DNA of 64,000 nucleotides, taken from assembly GCA_963082975.1 (NCBI GenBank), contig OY720344.1, positions 11,829,580-11,893,579 of the forward strand, given 5' to 3'. This DNA is from Labia minor. Its lineage: Eukaryota; Arthropoda; Insecta; Dermaptera; Spongiphoridae. The notes under the pieces were generated by a model, which saw only the letters and a list, made by a program, of their open reading frames with translations, was not told where the DNA came from and did no database searches. Shown here in pieces: positions 1 to 12,310 of this stretch. The number at the start of each line of letters is the position of its first letter. Positions within the stretch are counted from its first letter, which is position 1. The translations under genes and the position numbers were made by a program.

Positions 1-1424
1 GGGTAGATTGAACCCGAAACATTCGAGCTAAAAGATAGACTTTCTACCCTTTAACCTCGACGTTCTCATAAATATTCCATAAAATTTTCTAGTAAGCAAG
101 TAAGCTAGCTAGCAACACAAATAAACATTTCCTCACGTTTCAGTAAATCCAAATGAGATCGTTACTTATACCCATTATCATAATCATATTTTTCATTTTT
201 TTTTTCAATATATTTTTCTAAGTGAAATACATCTACTATAAATTAATATATCTTTTTATTAAGATTAATAAATAAATAAATAAACAAATCATAACGCTTG
301 TTTTTGAATAGTGTTTGATAATATTGCTTAATTAATCGATGATTTGTTCGAAATTGGTCCAAGTAAACAGGAAATTTCAATTATCACCGAAATCTTTAAA
401 CACATCATCATTCATTATCAATTCCAAAGATTCAATTTATAGTATCATTTTCATTTCCTGGAATTATATAAAGAAAGGCGGATTTTCATTCCTTTGATGA
501 TAATTAACTAGAAAATGGAGAGAATGAATGAAGGTTCTCAATAGCTCAAGGGGATCAATTCCCTATATTAATATTGAGAAAATTACTGATCACAACAAAT
601 TTATTTCGTGTTTATTTGAATCAACCAAAGGTAGTTGAACTTTATTTTTGGTAAGTATTTTTTTGATATCAATAATGTTGTGCAATTGATGACAGAGGAA
701 AAAAATTTCTCTACTCACTGTGTGTTTCATTTGCATTAGATTGCGTTATTTTGACATTTCTTATAAATATTTATATCTATAAATAAATTTTTCTATCTCT
801 TGTATATCATAAAATTGTATATAAGATTACTTTAAATAACTACAACTGCTTATATTTAAATAATAATAAATAGATCTGGAATTAGATGTTTTTATCCGTT
901 TTTCCGAATATTTTATTATTATTATTAATATTTTAAATAAAAATAATCAATTATCAATCTTTTTGATGTGGTACAAGTATATTGATTAAGTTTTTTTTTC
1001 ATATTTTTTATTTTATTTTATTTTAATATGTCGGACATATTTAAATAATATTGCGTCATGGTATAATATAAATATTTATATATATATTGGTATACACATT
1101 AAATATTAGCAAAGTATTTATAGAGGAAATGGAATAAATTAAGAATAATTTTAAAAAATATTGGTCGAAAATGATCTGTTCAGGAATTTCCTTTTCCTCT
1201 TTGATCTTTAATAATTTTTTTTTTTTTTTTTTTTTTTTTTTGAGATAAGAATGTTATAAGTCATTTGTATGGTATGTACAAGTATATTCTCTTTTTAGCC
1301 TCCACTTATTTCAAATGGCATACAGAAAAAACACAAAATCATCATCCCATTTTTCCATTCCCCATAATTTACCGTTCCAATTAATTATCTATAAATACGA
1401 GTATACATATATATATATATCATT
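1..1424. other. AT-rich stretch without recognised gene
   Basis: No coding exon was recognised on either strand. The stretch is low-complexity AT sequence with a T-run of about 30 at 1209-1241. The first 49 bases form a 7-bp stem with a tRNA-T-arm-like word on the minus strand, but there is no room for a D arm or anticodon arm. Confidence 0.5.
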
Positions 1425-2014
1425 ACTATCTCGCCAGAGATAGTATTGCAATCACGAAAATTTTCGATGTTAAGCTTTTGATGTTTTTATACGTTTTGAA
1501 GGTTCCTGAATCATTTTCACTAAGGTTGAGAAAAATGTCTGTGTGTGTGTGTGTGTGTGTATGTAGACAAGATTACGCAAAAACGGTTTGAGCTAGAATG
1601 ATGAAATTTGGTACATGGGCATTATTCAAAATTCATAGTTTTCTATCAACTTTTGAGAAATGTAGCTCAACCAGAAGAGGATCATTACCTACAACGTTTT
1701 GATTTTTTTTTCTTCTAAAGTGACCGTAAAAATAAAGATATATGTTTGATAATTTTTCACATGATTAATAATTGTATAAAACTGCTAAATATAGAATTTC
1801 AGCTTGATTGAATCGCTGAAAGTACCAGAATTAATTTTTTAACACTCCAAATCTCACGCGCCAACACGTGACGTGGTGCCTTCAACAGAGAGCCAAACAT
1901 GCGCTGGTTTAATAAATTTTAATTTATAATTTAATTAATTTAATTTAATTTAAATTAATATATGTTATTTAATCCAATTTCAATTTGCGAGATAGTAGAG
2001 TGGAGACACTCCAG
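1425..2014 (+). mobile_element. HINE/Helentron-like repeat family A, copy 1
   Basis: This is a full-length copy of about 590 bp. It starts ACTATCTCGC, has a (GT)n tract about 120 bp in, and ends with the inverse word (here GCGAGATAGT) followed by the hairpin GAGTGGAGACACTC and CCAG. The subterminal inverted repeat, internal microsatellite and 3' hairpin without a target duplication are typical of non-autonomous Helentrons. It has no coding capacity. Six other copies lie in this window. Confidence 0.75.
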
Positions 2015-2853
2015 AGATTTTATATATATATATATAATTATATATTTTAAATTAAATATTTTAATATATTATTGTTAAAATAACCAAATTATTACTTACA
2101 CTTTAAAAACGTTCAAACGTCCAGAGTCCAGAGTAGTGCTATGAAAGAAAGGATTATTTTTTTAAATTAAAACCTAAAATTTTCTAAGAGATTTCCATTA
2201 AATTAATCTTATTAATTAGCCTGTCTCGAATACGACCAAAAGTAACAATCAATGAGGTCCAAAAGTTATTTTTTTTATAAACAATACAGGAATGCAAGTA
2301 CTATCTCATATAAATTATTTTAATAACAATTTTTATCATTTTTTTTAATAATATTATTTGTTATATATAAATAATAAATTTAAAATTAATTAAACATGAA
2401 AACTATAAATTTTGTTTTAAAAAGAAATAAATAAATAGATAAGTAGATAATTGTTTATTATATAATAGTATTAAATATAACGATGTGTTTTTCTTGAGCT
2501 ATGCAAAGCAATGATAAATATTGACGATTCTTGTGTGTGTGATGAGAGATTTATTAAATAATAACAACCCCTAACATTTCTCCAGTCATCTCTTTAAAAT
2601 TCAAACCCTCTTGGTATTATGGAGTGTCCAAGGATGGTAAATTTTGATTTTAAATATTGATTTTATGGATATCACTATAGCAAAAATTATTACCATAAAT
2701 ACCTTTTAATTTAAATAAAAATATTTGTTTTACTTAATTGTGTAGTTATTCTAAAATATTCTTAATTAATTATTAAGTGATAAAAGTTTTAATTATATAT
2801 TTATAAAATTAAAATAGTTTTTTTTTTTTAAGTCAGGAAATTTCTTTATGTGA
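2015..2853. other. AT-rich stretch without recognised gene
   Basis: Nothing supportable beyond AT-rich sequence. It lies downstream of the minus-strand stop codon at 2854, so part of it may be the 3' untranslated region of that unidentified gene. Confidence 0.4.
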
Positions 2854-3006
2854 TCATCTCCCTTTTCTCTTCTTCTCTGGCACTTGCATCTCTTCCTGAT
2901 AATTTCGTATTAACGCTGTCTCGTCACAAGACTGGCAGATGTACACCTTGGCGAAATGCCGCTCTGTTTGCATCTCTTTTTGCACTGGACTGGTAAACAT
3001 TTCACA
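2854..3006 (-). CDS. terminal exon of an unidentified minus-strand gene
   Basis: A GC-richer patch stands out in AT-rich DNA. On the minus strand a good 3' splice site (T-run followed by TTTTTTTTAG) opens a phase-0 frame of 50 codons ending in TGA. The peptide begins CEMFTSPVQKEMQTERHFAK, continues with VYICQSCDET and ends in a basic tail, PEKKRKGR. It has a C-x2-C pair (residues 24 and 27), charged coding-like composition and no low complexity. I do not recognise the protein. Upstream exons should lie to the right on the minus strand; the coding-like island at 12.0-12.9 kb is a candidate and also ends an exon in phase 0, but the link is not shown. Polarity, splice site and composition support a real host exon; function is unknown. 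Confidence 0.5.
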   Translation of the reverse strand, partial: CEMFTSPVQKEMQTERHFAKVYICQSCDETALIRNYQEEMQVPEKKRKGR

Positions 3007-3439
3007 CTAAAAAAAACTCAATTCTATTAATATTTATATACAAACTAAAGAATAAAAATAAAAAAAAAAATAAGAATTGCTTTTCATTGAGTTAAAAATA
3101 CAAGTTTTTAATTATTTATATAATTGACTTAATTTTTATTTTTTATTAAATCAAAAAAAAAAATAACTTTTACTAAAAAAATTAGATATTAATATAATTA
3201 AAGTACTTATATTTATCTCAACAATTATCAATTATAAATATTAATTAATACTATTTTATTGTAATTAATATTGAAATATAATACCTCACATAATACACTT
3301 ACAACAAGGTGATATTAATTATATTTTAAATATTCAAATAATATTCTTGATTTGATTAATAATTTCATATATCAGCGATATGAGTATACATTATACGAAA
3401 GCATGTGAATAAATCCGTGACTTTTTGAATTTCATAAAT

Positions 3440-3870
3440 GGAATAGCAAACTGTCAAACAACAATCAGTTGTCTCCTGTAGAAATTTGAACCAGCTGGGT
3501 CTTTTAGTTTTTGTATGACATCCATTAATAGCAGACTACCTCGTGATTGAAGAAGGAAATGAAGAAAAAGTAAATTTGCTTGAAAATACATGAATTGGGA
3601 TACGAATTGCTTCCTCATCCGCCATATTCTCCGAATTTAGCCCCAAGTGACTATTTCTTGCTTTCAAACCTGAAGAAATGACTCGGCGGAAAGAGATTAG
3701 ACTCCAACGATGAAATCATCTCACAAACATATACCTATTTTGATGTCCTCGACAAATCTTATTTTTTGGAAGGGATAAAAAAATAGAAGAAAAGTTGGAC
3801 GAAGTACATATAAAGAGCCTAAAGGAGGCTACGTTGAAAAATAAAATAATTTTTTATCCAAAAACCCCTT
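3440..3870 (+). mobile_element. decayed mariner transposase fragment
   Basis: Conceptual translation of the plus strand around 3609-3690 gives the mariner signature HPPYSPNLAPSDYFL, followed by a decayed C-terminal region with several stops and frame changes. No terminal inverted repeats were found around it. It is a mariner/Tc1-superfamily remnant with only the C-terminal third recognisable. Confidence 0.7.
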
Positions 3871-4295
3871 TGTTTCATTCAACAAGATTTCATTTGACTT
3901 TAAATTCCCCAAGTGAGTAGATGATATTCTAATTGAGTTGTTCAAATGGATAAAGGCCAATTTTACTTTTTTAAAGTTGCCAATAGATAATTATCTAGTT
4001 CACATTATGGCCAACTATGTATCATAGATTCATTCAACTGTTGTGAGTACAATGTCTCTCATCATTTAAAAGTTATATTTTTAGGAAAATTTATTTACTT
4101 TTACCTTACCTAAGGAAATTAGTTTATTCAAACGAGCAATCAATAAAAAATGAACTAATACGTCATTTTAAAATTATTCACTTTAGTGATTTTGGAGAGA
4201 TATTATTTCTTCACAGCAATTGTTAAACATAAAAGTATAAATAAAATAATAGTAATAATTTATATAAATATAAATAAATCATATATCTATCTATT

Positions 4296-4515
4296 TGTGT
4301 AGTTCTATAGAACTCGAAAGTTCTTGACTGCAGCAACCACATTTCTCAAAGTGTCCCTATCCTGAGCTAAACCCATCCAGCCTCACCCATTTTCTCCCAT
4401 TCCTACACCCATCGCGTCCTTGATCTTGTCTCAATCAGTTTCTTCTCCAATAGATTTTTCATCAGGCTTTCATCTCCCATTCTTGTCAAGGGTACTCTCC
4501 TGATAAAACCACGAA
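4296..4515 (-). mobile_element. LINE 3'-end fragment
   Basis: The minus strand carries a decayed version of the C-terminal tail of LINE reverse transcriptases. The readable part resembles the R-M-G-D motif also seen in the copy near 24.0 kb. The sequence around 4310-4380 (gaaagttcttgactgcagca, then accacatttctcaaa) recurs near 9.97, 23.9, 38.1 and 41.1 kb, always in this orientation. Only the 3' end survives, as in 5'-truncated LINE insertions. Confidence 0.6.
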
Positions 4516-5469
4516 TTAGAGGTATTTTTAAATTATTTTGCTCTGTAGAATAAATTAAATATTATTGCAAATTATGAGACATATCTTACTTTACTTATTA
4601 ATTAAAATTTTAACCAAATAAAATAATCACTTCAAATATTCTTTTTAATTTACATATTTTTTGAATACATTATAATTGCCTTTTGAAAAATAATAAAATA
4701 ATTTATTTAATTAATTATGTAGAATATATATTCTTATTTCCTACATGTATCTTATTAAAAGGATTGTGGAACTGATGAGGAACTTCTCTTAGAGAACAGG
4801 TGTTGCAGGATGCTGGGCTGTATTCAAGGAAGATGAGCGCCCTTCAATAAAAAAGGCAGCTGATGGACCTATCTTTTAAATTTTAATCGTTCTCAAAATA
4901 AAATTAAACTCGAGTGCCATCTGCTGCTAGGCCTTACTCCTCCGAAAGAACTTGCATAGACTTTCATTTCATTATTATGTTTAGTAATATCAACAATAAA
5001 TTTCATCTTCAATTGCTCTAAAAAGAAAATAATTCATATATTTATGTTATAAACTTATAATCCTTATTTTTATAAAGAAATAATAATAAAAAAATAATTA
5101 ATTATTGACAAAAATTATTTAAATTTTTATAAGAAAATAAGTAACTATTTGAATATTATTATTTTTTTTTATATCTATCAGTAATGTTAACTGAACAGAA
5201 ATGTAAAAATATATCAATTTATTAATGTGAGTTGAATTTTTTAATAGAAGCATACATAGATTTAAAAATTAATTAAATAGATTAATTTATTAGACAGTCA
5301 ACCAGTAAATTAAATTAAATGTTTTATAATTACTTAATTAGAATGAAAAAATTGGCAATAAACTATATTATACTTGGAGAATTATATAAAAAGCCATATA
5401 TATGATATTTTATCTCTTAAACCCCAAACATATTCGGACTTCAAGTGTCTTAAATCGGTGATGAAAAGT

Positions 5470-5610
5470 TTTTCTTTTCAGGGAAACCAAATGGGAAACG
5501 ACCGAAGGATAAACCAAGAACCATGGGCAGCTAATATAAAAATCAGATATGAGGAATTGGGGGGTGGGGGTACAACAAGATCGATATGATTAGAGAAATA
5601 GAATTACAGC
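5470..5610 (+). mobile_element. LINE reverse-transcriptase tail fragment
   Basis: One plus-strand frame reads GKPNGKRPKDKPRT, and an adjacent frame continues WAANIKIRYEELG. Together these recall the conserved C-terminal tail of insect LINE reverse transcriptases (GKPxGKRPxGRPRxRWxDxI). Only about 140 bp are recognisable and the frame is broken. It is on the strand opposite to the other LINE ends in this window. Confidence 0.45.
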
Positions 5611-5999
5611 TTCTAGAACGCAAAACTTTCTAGTTTATTTATAGCATAATGTATATAATATTATAAATATTAGAAAATATTATATATTTTTTTACTTCTT
5701 TAGTTTATATTTATAAACATACATTTTTTGATTTAATTTTTATTAGTTTCCTTTCAAAATCAAATCTGAATCATACAAACTAAGTAAAATTTGATAAAGT
5801 TCTACTGAAAAGAATAAGCTTTACTAAAATATATTAATACACATTTATTTTATTCAGAAATATTGAATTTACGTTAAATTTTCAATAAATGTCTTAATGA
5901 AAATATTTGAACTAAATTTGAATGATTTTATCTAATTTTGCCGCATTGCGATATTTACATTTATATCTCCTTATTTTTCAAATATTACAGAACACACCT

Positions 6000-7200
6000 C
6001 CATCCCTGGACTATTATTATCTAATCTTATTATGCTAGCTAAAATTGTATATATATATCTATATTTCTTTCTATAACCATTGGTTCTCAAAAACCGCTCT
6101 AACGATTTTTTTCAAATTCACACTAGATATAGTATTTATAAAGAAAAATTGAGTTTTATTGATCACATCTCTTGAAACTTACAGCTTCATTATTAATTTC
6201 TTAATTGAAAATTATATATGGGTGTGACGTCATCAATTTTACTTCAATTAATATTTTTTTTATATTTAAAATATTTTAAAATAAAATAAATTTCGAAATA
6301 AAATTAAAAATATTTATTTTTAATAATATATATTTATATATATATATTTATTAATCTTAATTAATTAATTATTAACAAAATAAAATATGGTTGGTTGACT
6401 CCCGCTTTTTTTTAAATGAATTGAATTAACATTTTTTTATATATTTAAAATATTTTAAAATTCATTATTTAATTTCGAAATAAAATTAAAAATATTTATT
6501 TTTAATAAAATATATATATATATTTATTAATCACTCTCAAAAAAAACAAAAACAAAAACAAAAAAACATATAATTCTTGCAAAGAGAGTAAAAAAAAAAC
6601 ATATAATTCTTGCAAAGAGAGTAAAAATGTCATGTAATTAACTAAATATATATCAGTCTAATGGGTAAAGGCACTGTTTTGAATAGTCAACTTAGCAGGA
6701 TCGAAACCGGCGGAAAAAAATTTTTTTTTTTTTTTATCTATTATTTTATATTTATTTATTCATTGTTCTTTGATTAAATTTAATTTCTTTTATTTTATTT
6801 TATTAATTAAAATGATGCAACATTTAATAATTGTAATATTGTAATAAATTTTATTTTTTTTATTTTATTAATTACTTATTAGTCATTAACTAATAATTTA
6901 ATATTAATTCAAATTTTTTTTTTATTTTTTATAAATTTTTATTATTTAATTTTGCTTTTGTTTATATATATATTTTAATTAACTAATCTTATCTTTTAAT
7001 TTATATATGGACAAATGACACTCATATTGAAATTTGACTCCCGCCTTTTTTTAAAAGATATTGTTTTAATATTTTTTTTATATTTAAAATATTTTAAAAT
7101 TTTTTATTTAATTTCGAAATAAAATTAAAAATATATATTTTAATAATATTTTATAATTATAAATTACGATATATATTTATCATTCTTCCAATAAAAAAAA
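6000..7200. repeat. composite of degenerate interspersed repeats
   Basis: This stretch holds several repeat pieces. A block at 6018-6105 (words tattatgctagctaaaattg and ggttctcaaaaaccgctc) recurs inverted at 47600-47690. A unit beginning ttgactcccgc and followed by AT-rich sequence recurs three times (near 6390, 7035 and, less clearly, 6240). A 37-bp tandem duplication containing cttgcaaagagagt lies at 6560-6625. A tRNA-like SINE head (A-box-like taatgggtaaaggcact, B-box-like ggatcgaaacc) lies at 6655-6715, followed by an A/T tail. No gene was seen. Confidence 0.5.
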
Positions 7201-7239
7201 AATATTCATGCACTTAGAAACATATCTAATAATACATAT

Positions 7240-7667
7240 TTATGTATTATTGAGGACCTCAAGTTCCATGCAATGATGCAACATTTAATAATTGTAATAA
7301 ATAATTAAAGAATTGTATATCAGCTCGGTGTCCCAAGTATTAATATTACCAGCCAAACCCAATATAATAATGAATTATTTTTTTTTAACTTAATTACCTA
7401 GCCGAGGCTCGGGGTCCCGGTGTGATCTTAATATATTGTCAGAATTAGATAAATAATGTAGAGAAAAATTATTTAAAAATAGATATTTATTTAAATGAAA
7501 TAAAATTATTTAATTTACAGAATGAAAATGTCTATAATAATGTCTAAACATTTTTTCGAGCGACAGCTCGGTATCCCAGGTATTAATATTACCAGCCAAA
7601 CCCAATAATAATGAATCATTTTTTTTAACTTAAGTACCGAGCCGAGGCTCGGGGTCCCGGTACTATT
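7240..7667 (+). repeat. two tandemly placed copies of a short hairpin-ended repeat (family F)
   Basis: Copies lie at about 7325-7428 and 7562-7667. A third is inverted at about 46886-46990. Each starts near GCTCGGTATCCCAGGTATT and ends TACCGAGCC-GAGGCTCGGGG-TCCCGGT. The words GCTCGGTA and TACCGAGC form a subterminal inverted repeat, and CCGAGCCGAGGCTCGG is a 7-bp hairpin close to the 3' end. The flanking phrase atgatgcaacatttaataat also precedes the third copy, so the repeat unit is larger than the core. Confidence 0.6.
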
Positions 7668-9025
7668 ATATTATTAATGTAAAAAAAATGTATAAGAGAT
7701 TTTACCACTAGATAGCAGCACGTTACTGCTAAATTTTATTTGATGTTATAATTTAAACACAAAAATCAATACTAATTTTGAAAATTATTATTTATTTAAT
7801 AAATATAAATAATTTTATAAATAAAATATTGATAGAGCATTAACTGCTTGTTGGTTTTCTTTTAAATTAAAATAATTTTAATGAAGAAAAGTATAAATAT
7901 CTTCTTTTTATTAATATACAAAATTACAAGAGTTTTTAAAGTTAAAGTTTAATTTAATTAATTTCAATTATTATTATTTACAATACCTAATTCAATTATA
8001 GTATTTTCAAAAAAATAATCATTCCTTTTGATTTATTCTTTTGTTAATGTATTTGAATTTCTTTTTTTATTTGTTTTGAATTTATTAATATTCAAACATC
8101 AGATTAATAATAGAAATTAAAAACTGATTTATGTATATACATATATTTTAAATATGTATTAGGAAAGAGAAGGAAAGAAAAGAAGAAGAAAAAAGATCAC
8201 ACTAGTTAAATAAAAGAGAGAAAGGATGAGGGCAGGTCATTATATTTTCTATATCGTTAATAAAAAATTAATAAATAAATTATTTTAAACGAATTTAATA
8301 TTTATTTATTTTGCTAAATAAATTAAAACAAAAATTAGATATATTAGTATTTATATATACATTTATTTCTCTATATAGAGTAGGAATAATGTGTATTAAT
8401 AATATTATTAATAATGTTAATAATGAATATTATGTCTGCAAAATTTGGGTGAGAGGGGCAATAAGTATCTATCTTCAGTAAGTAATAATATAATAATTGA
8501 AAGTATAAATGAAGGTCGGGCAGATATATACGGTAACATTACGGTTTCCATCTGAAGAGAGTTTATTTAATTTTCCATAAAAAATACCAATTGAGTTCAT
8601 TGAACATATAATCCTTTCTAAATCAAATTTAAATATTAAAATACATTAAATCTGAATTGGATTAACACTGGTTTGATTTTTCAAGACACTGAATAAATTA
8701 TTTATATTCAAGTAGGTAGTTTTTTCCTTAGTAGGTATTTTTACCGGCAACCACCTGGCAATCTAGACTGAGATTACTGGAATAGCAGATGGCGAACGTC
8801 TCATTAAAAACTATTAATTTCAATATTCCGTATTATGATAAGTATATAAATAAGTAAACGAATGATTTCTATTAGTTAGTTGGTCCCTCTAAATTTAATA
8901 ATAAAAAAAATATAAATTAAGTTATACGATTTTTTATCTTTATGATAGTTAATTAAATAATATTATTTATTTATTTTTGTTTGTCTATTATTCTGTTGTT
9001 TTAATAAATATGTATATGTAAAGAG
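7668..9025. other. AT-rich stretch without recognised gene
   Basis: No exon was recognised. A slightly GC-richer patch at 8745-8815 has no convincing frame with splice sites. Confidence 0.4.
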
Positions 9026-9822
9026 ATGGAAAAATGTAAACGCCATGAGGGCGCTGATGTCAAGCAATCGTTCGGTTGAGAAAGATTACTATTGCTCGTC
9101 ATAAACGCCCCCATGGCGCAGGGTCCCCCAACTCCTTAGAAATCGGTGAAACCATTTTTTATAACGTTTTTCTTAACTTCACTTGGCGTCTGTGTGTCTC
9201 TCTGTCTCTCTGTCTGTCTGTTCGCTCTTTTGACAAATGAAATCGATTTTTCATCGACTTATAAAACTTATAGACTTTTGAAAATTTTTATAGATATTTC
9301 AATGGATCCCTAGAAGGTATAAAAGAAATTTAATTGAATTATAATTAATTAATTGTAATTAATTAGCAATTAATTACTTTTAGTAACTTACTTTTTTTGT
9401 ATTGTCAGATTAATTTTTTTTCAACGGATTTTGAAACATAAATATTGATTTCAGGATAGATTTTCATTTTGAACGTATTAAAAAATATTTCATATCATTA
9501 AAATTAATGATGAATTCTTAATAATAAGTTGTTTAGCTAATGAGGAGGGGTTTATTGTAAAAACGTTATTTTATAAAAAATTTTTATATTTTTTTAATAT
9601 GATGTCTCTATGTGGCACCTCTAAGAGTCGCTGCTGGCGCATAACCGATAACTCTGCATGCAAAAATCAGGCAAAAACACACACACACACACACACAAGC
9701 CAGATTTTTTCAATTAGTTACTGCCTGCACTCGCATGGTGGCGCCAAAAACTTTGTTTCAGCAAAGACAATAGAATTTACTAGTCTTAGAGATGGTCTGT
9801 GCCATGGCGTTTACATTTTTCC
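9026..9822. mobile_element. possible DNA transposon with inverted ends
   Basis: The left end reads GGAAAAATGTAAACGCCATG at about 9028 and the right end (9801-9822) is its inverse, so the two are a 20-bp inverted pair about 795 bp apart. The interior holds a (TCTG)n tract at 9195-9220 and a (CA)n tract at 9676-9697. Both ends are GC-richer than the surroundings. No clear target duplication and no transposase were found, so the superfamily is unknown. Confidence 0.45.
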
Positions 9823-9964
9823 GCCACTATCCATTAAATATATGATATTTTATACTTGAAAATGTTTGCTAATAAATCTGTAAAAATAAGAATATCTATT
9901 AACATATATATATATATATATATATATAATAAGTAAAATAATTAATCGGATTATATAAGTAATA

Positions 9965-10145
9965 GTTTTCAAGAACTTACAAATTGATGACCGCAGCAAC
10001 CACATTTCTGTACTCTCTGTTAATCTCCCTTTAGTCCGATTTAATCTTATTAACCCTTTCTCTCATCATATACTTGGTCTTGTTTTACTAGTCTTCTCTT
10101 CATTTAGATGGTTAGCTGCCTGCGATAATCGCTTCTCATCACGTG
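9965..10145 (-). mobile_element. LINE 3'-end fragment
   Basis: Shares the words cgcagcaaccacatttctgt and aagaacttac with the LINE ends near 4.3 and 23.9 kb and lies in the same orientation. No readable protein remains. Confidence 0.45.
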
Positions 10146-10393
10146 ATTAACCTTCTTGATTTACCATAATTATAATTATTACTTAGTAATACTTTTCAAA
10201 ATAATTTAATTACATTCAAATATGTTTAGGCATTTAGATATTTAAGTAATGAAAAATTAAATATTAAATATTCAAAACATTATTATACAATTTTATACGT
10301 ACTAAAAATTTTATAATTATAAAATATTTTTTACAACTTCAACATTTTAGGAAAATAGTGATGAAAGAATTTAAATTATTTTAATATTTAAAT

Positions 10394-10640
10394 CAGCGTT
10401 TTCCAACCTGGGGGGCGCGAATGTATTAGAACCAATTTTTTTTCTAAAATCTATAATATGTTTTTGCTTAATTGAGCGTGTGTGGGTGTGTAATGTGTAT
10501 GTGTAGTTTTGTAGTTCATTAAATAAATTACTATATTATATGAGTATTTAGGAAATTAGATTATTACAAGAATTATGGGGGGCGCAAGAATATTTTTTAA
10601 AAAATGGGGGGCGCCGGTACAGAAAGGTTGGAAACCACTG
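10394..10640. mobile_element. hAT MITE, 247 bp
   Basis: The ends are CAGCGTTTTCCAACCTGGGG and, inverted, CAGTGGTTTCCAACCTTTCT. The element is flanked by a perfect 8-bp target duplication, ATTTAAAT (10386-10393 and 10641-10648). The GGGGGGCGC words near both ends and the CAG start are typical of hAT elements. It carries no open reading frame and is non-autonomous. Confidence 0.88.
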
Positions 10641-10649
10641 ATTTAAATC

Positions 10650-11398
10650 ATCTCATATCTTATATAATTAAGGATTTTCCTGGATGTCCCTTAACTTTAG
10701 TGTAAAATAACACCAAATAAAATTCATGGAGCATAATTACCATAAACTTCCCATAGAAATTCTGATACTCAACATCACATCTCTTCAAATGGTTTCTGTC
10801 AAATGATATTTTCGCTGAGACGAAATTCAATAAATTCAATTCCTTAAAATAATAATGCCCTTTAAAATTTAAAGAAATTATTCTTATTAATGTAAATTAT
10901 TTCATAAAAATAAACTGTGTGTGACATGAACTTAGCAAGAATATAATTTAACGAAATGTTCCAAAAAAATAAATAAATAAATAAAAATTTTTCAACATTA
11001 AAAATATAATGAAAACGATACTTACATTTCATTATCTATATAAGTATTCTATATTTGAAAATTGAAAGAAAAAATGTAATCTCATTGTTAGTAAGAATAT
11101 CTTGATTCCAAACAATAATAATCCCCTATGAATTTTATTCAGATATTATTATAAAGAGCAATTTAATTTTATTCTAGAAATTAACTCTTTCAGATTTTGA
11201 GTTTAGTATGGATCCTTTCTAAACATTAAATAACAAGAAAAAATATTATTATAATACTATGTAATATTAAAAAGTGAATTAATCCAATCATAATAAGATT
11301 ATAATTTACAATAAATCAAATTCTGACCATATACAAAGGATGATTGTTGAATAAATTTCAATTTCAATTTTAATTTAATGAAAAATAAATATAAAAAT
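10650..11398. other. AT-rich stretch without recognised gene
   Basis: Nothing recognised on either strand. Confidence 0.4.
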
Positions 11399-11977
11399 CT
11401 GGAGTGTCTCCACTCGACTATCTCGCAAATTTGAATTGGATTAAATAACATATATTATATTTAAATTAAATTTAATTAATTATAAATTATAAATTAGAAT
11501 TAATAAATAATATTTATTAAACCAGCGCATGTTTGGCTCTTTGTTGATGGCACCACGTCACGTGTTGGCGCGTGAGATTTGCAGTGTTAAAAAATTAATT
11601 CTGGTACTTTCAGCGATTCAATCAAGCTGAAATTCTATATATAGCAGTTTTATACAATTTTTAATCATGTGAAAAATTATTAAACATATTTCTTTATTTT
11701 TACGGTCACTTTAGAGGAAAAAAAATCAAAACGTTGTAGGTAATGACCCTCTTCCGTTTGAGCTACATTTGTCAAAAGTTGATAGAAAACTACGAATTTT
11801 GAATAATGCCCATGTACCAAATTTCATCATTCTAGCTCAAACCGTTTTTGCGTAATCTTGGTTATCTTATACACAGAGAGAGACATTTTTCTCAACCTTA
11901 GTGAAAATGATTCAGGTACCTTCAAAACGTATAAAAACATCAAAATCTCAACATCGAAAATTTTCTGGCGAGATAGT
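11399..11977 (-). mobile_element. HINE/Helentron-like repeat family A, copy 2
   Basis: Full-length, about 579 bp, inverted relative to copy 1. The 3' hairpin end (CTGGAGTGTCTCCACTC on the plus strand) is at 11399 and the ACTATCTCGC end is at 11977. The microsatellite is reduced to a short degenerate (GA)n-like tract near 11875. The coding-like island of the minus strand begins about 60 bp to the right. Confidence 0.75.
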
Positions 11978-12039
11978 AAAAATGGTAAATAAAAATATCC
12001 TCAATTCTTTCTTTGTCACCTTCCAAATTCGGTTTGGCC

Positions 12040-12310
12040 TCAACTGAGGCAAGTGTCTTGAAATAGAATCAAGTGAAAGAATGTCTTGGATGTATAACGA
12101 CATCGAGGCAGGTTGAATGATTGTTTTCTCGGCTGGTGGTAGTGTATTTTTGGAGTAGAGCCTCCTGAAGAGGAGTCGTCAGGTGGCGGAGGTTGCGTGT
12201 CTGAGGCTGGAGTCCATGTGTCCGAAGACCCCGAGGTCAGGAGTGACTCTTCCAGGGGTGGCAGCTGCCTGGTAACAGGTGCACGGCAGGTGCCAGTGCA
12301 TCTCCCTTAA
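12040..12310 (-). CDS. GC-rich coding-like island, unidentified (probable host exon or exons)
   Basis: This is the most GC-rich 270 bp in the first 15 kb. On the minus strand one frame, entered at a CAG splice site, reads LPPLEESLLTSGSSDTWTP, then a Pro/Ser-rich stretch (QPPPPDDSSSGGS). A second frame, entered at a pyrimidine-rich CTCCTCTTCAG site, reads RLYSKNTLPPAEKTIIQPAS, then MSLYIQDILSLDSISRHLPQ and LRPNRIWK, and ends at a donor-like AAG|GTGACA in phase 0. The two frames overlap, so either alternative splice sites or a single-base indel may be involved. The plus strand also has a 50-codon open frame, but it is less protein-like. I do not recognise the product. A further small open exon candidate lies upstream at 12858-12908. 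Confidence 0.35.

Noticed and set aside
1-49. tRNA-like hairpin with GGGTTCAATC word on the minus strand
   Set aside because: The stem pairs, but there is no space for D and anticodon arms; not a tRNA gene.
5374-5589. 71-codon plus-strand frame
   Set aside because: Half AT-rich noise, half LINE tail fragment; annotated as LINE remnant instead.
9599-9859. 86-codon plus-strand frame with a His-Thr run
   Set aside because: The run comes from a (CA)n microsatellite inside a transposon-like element.
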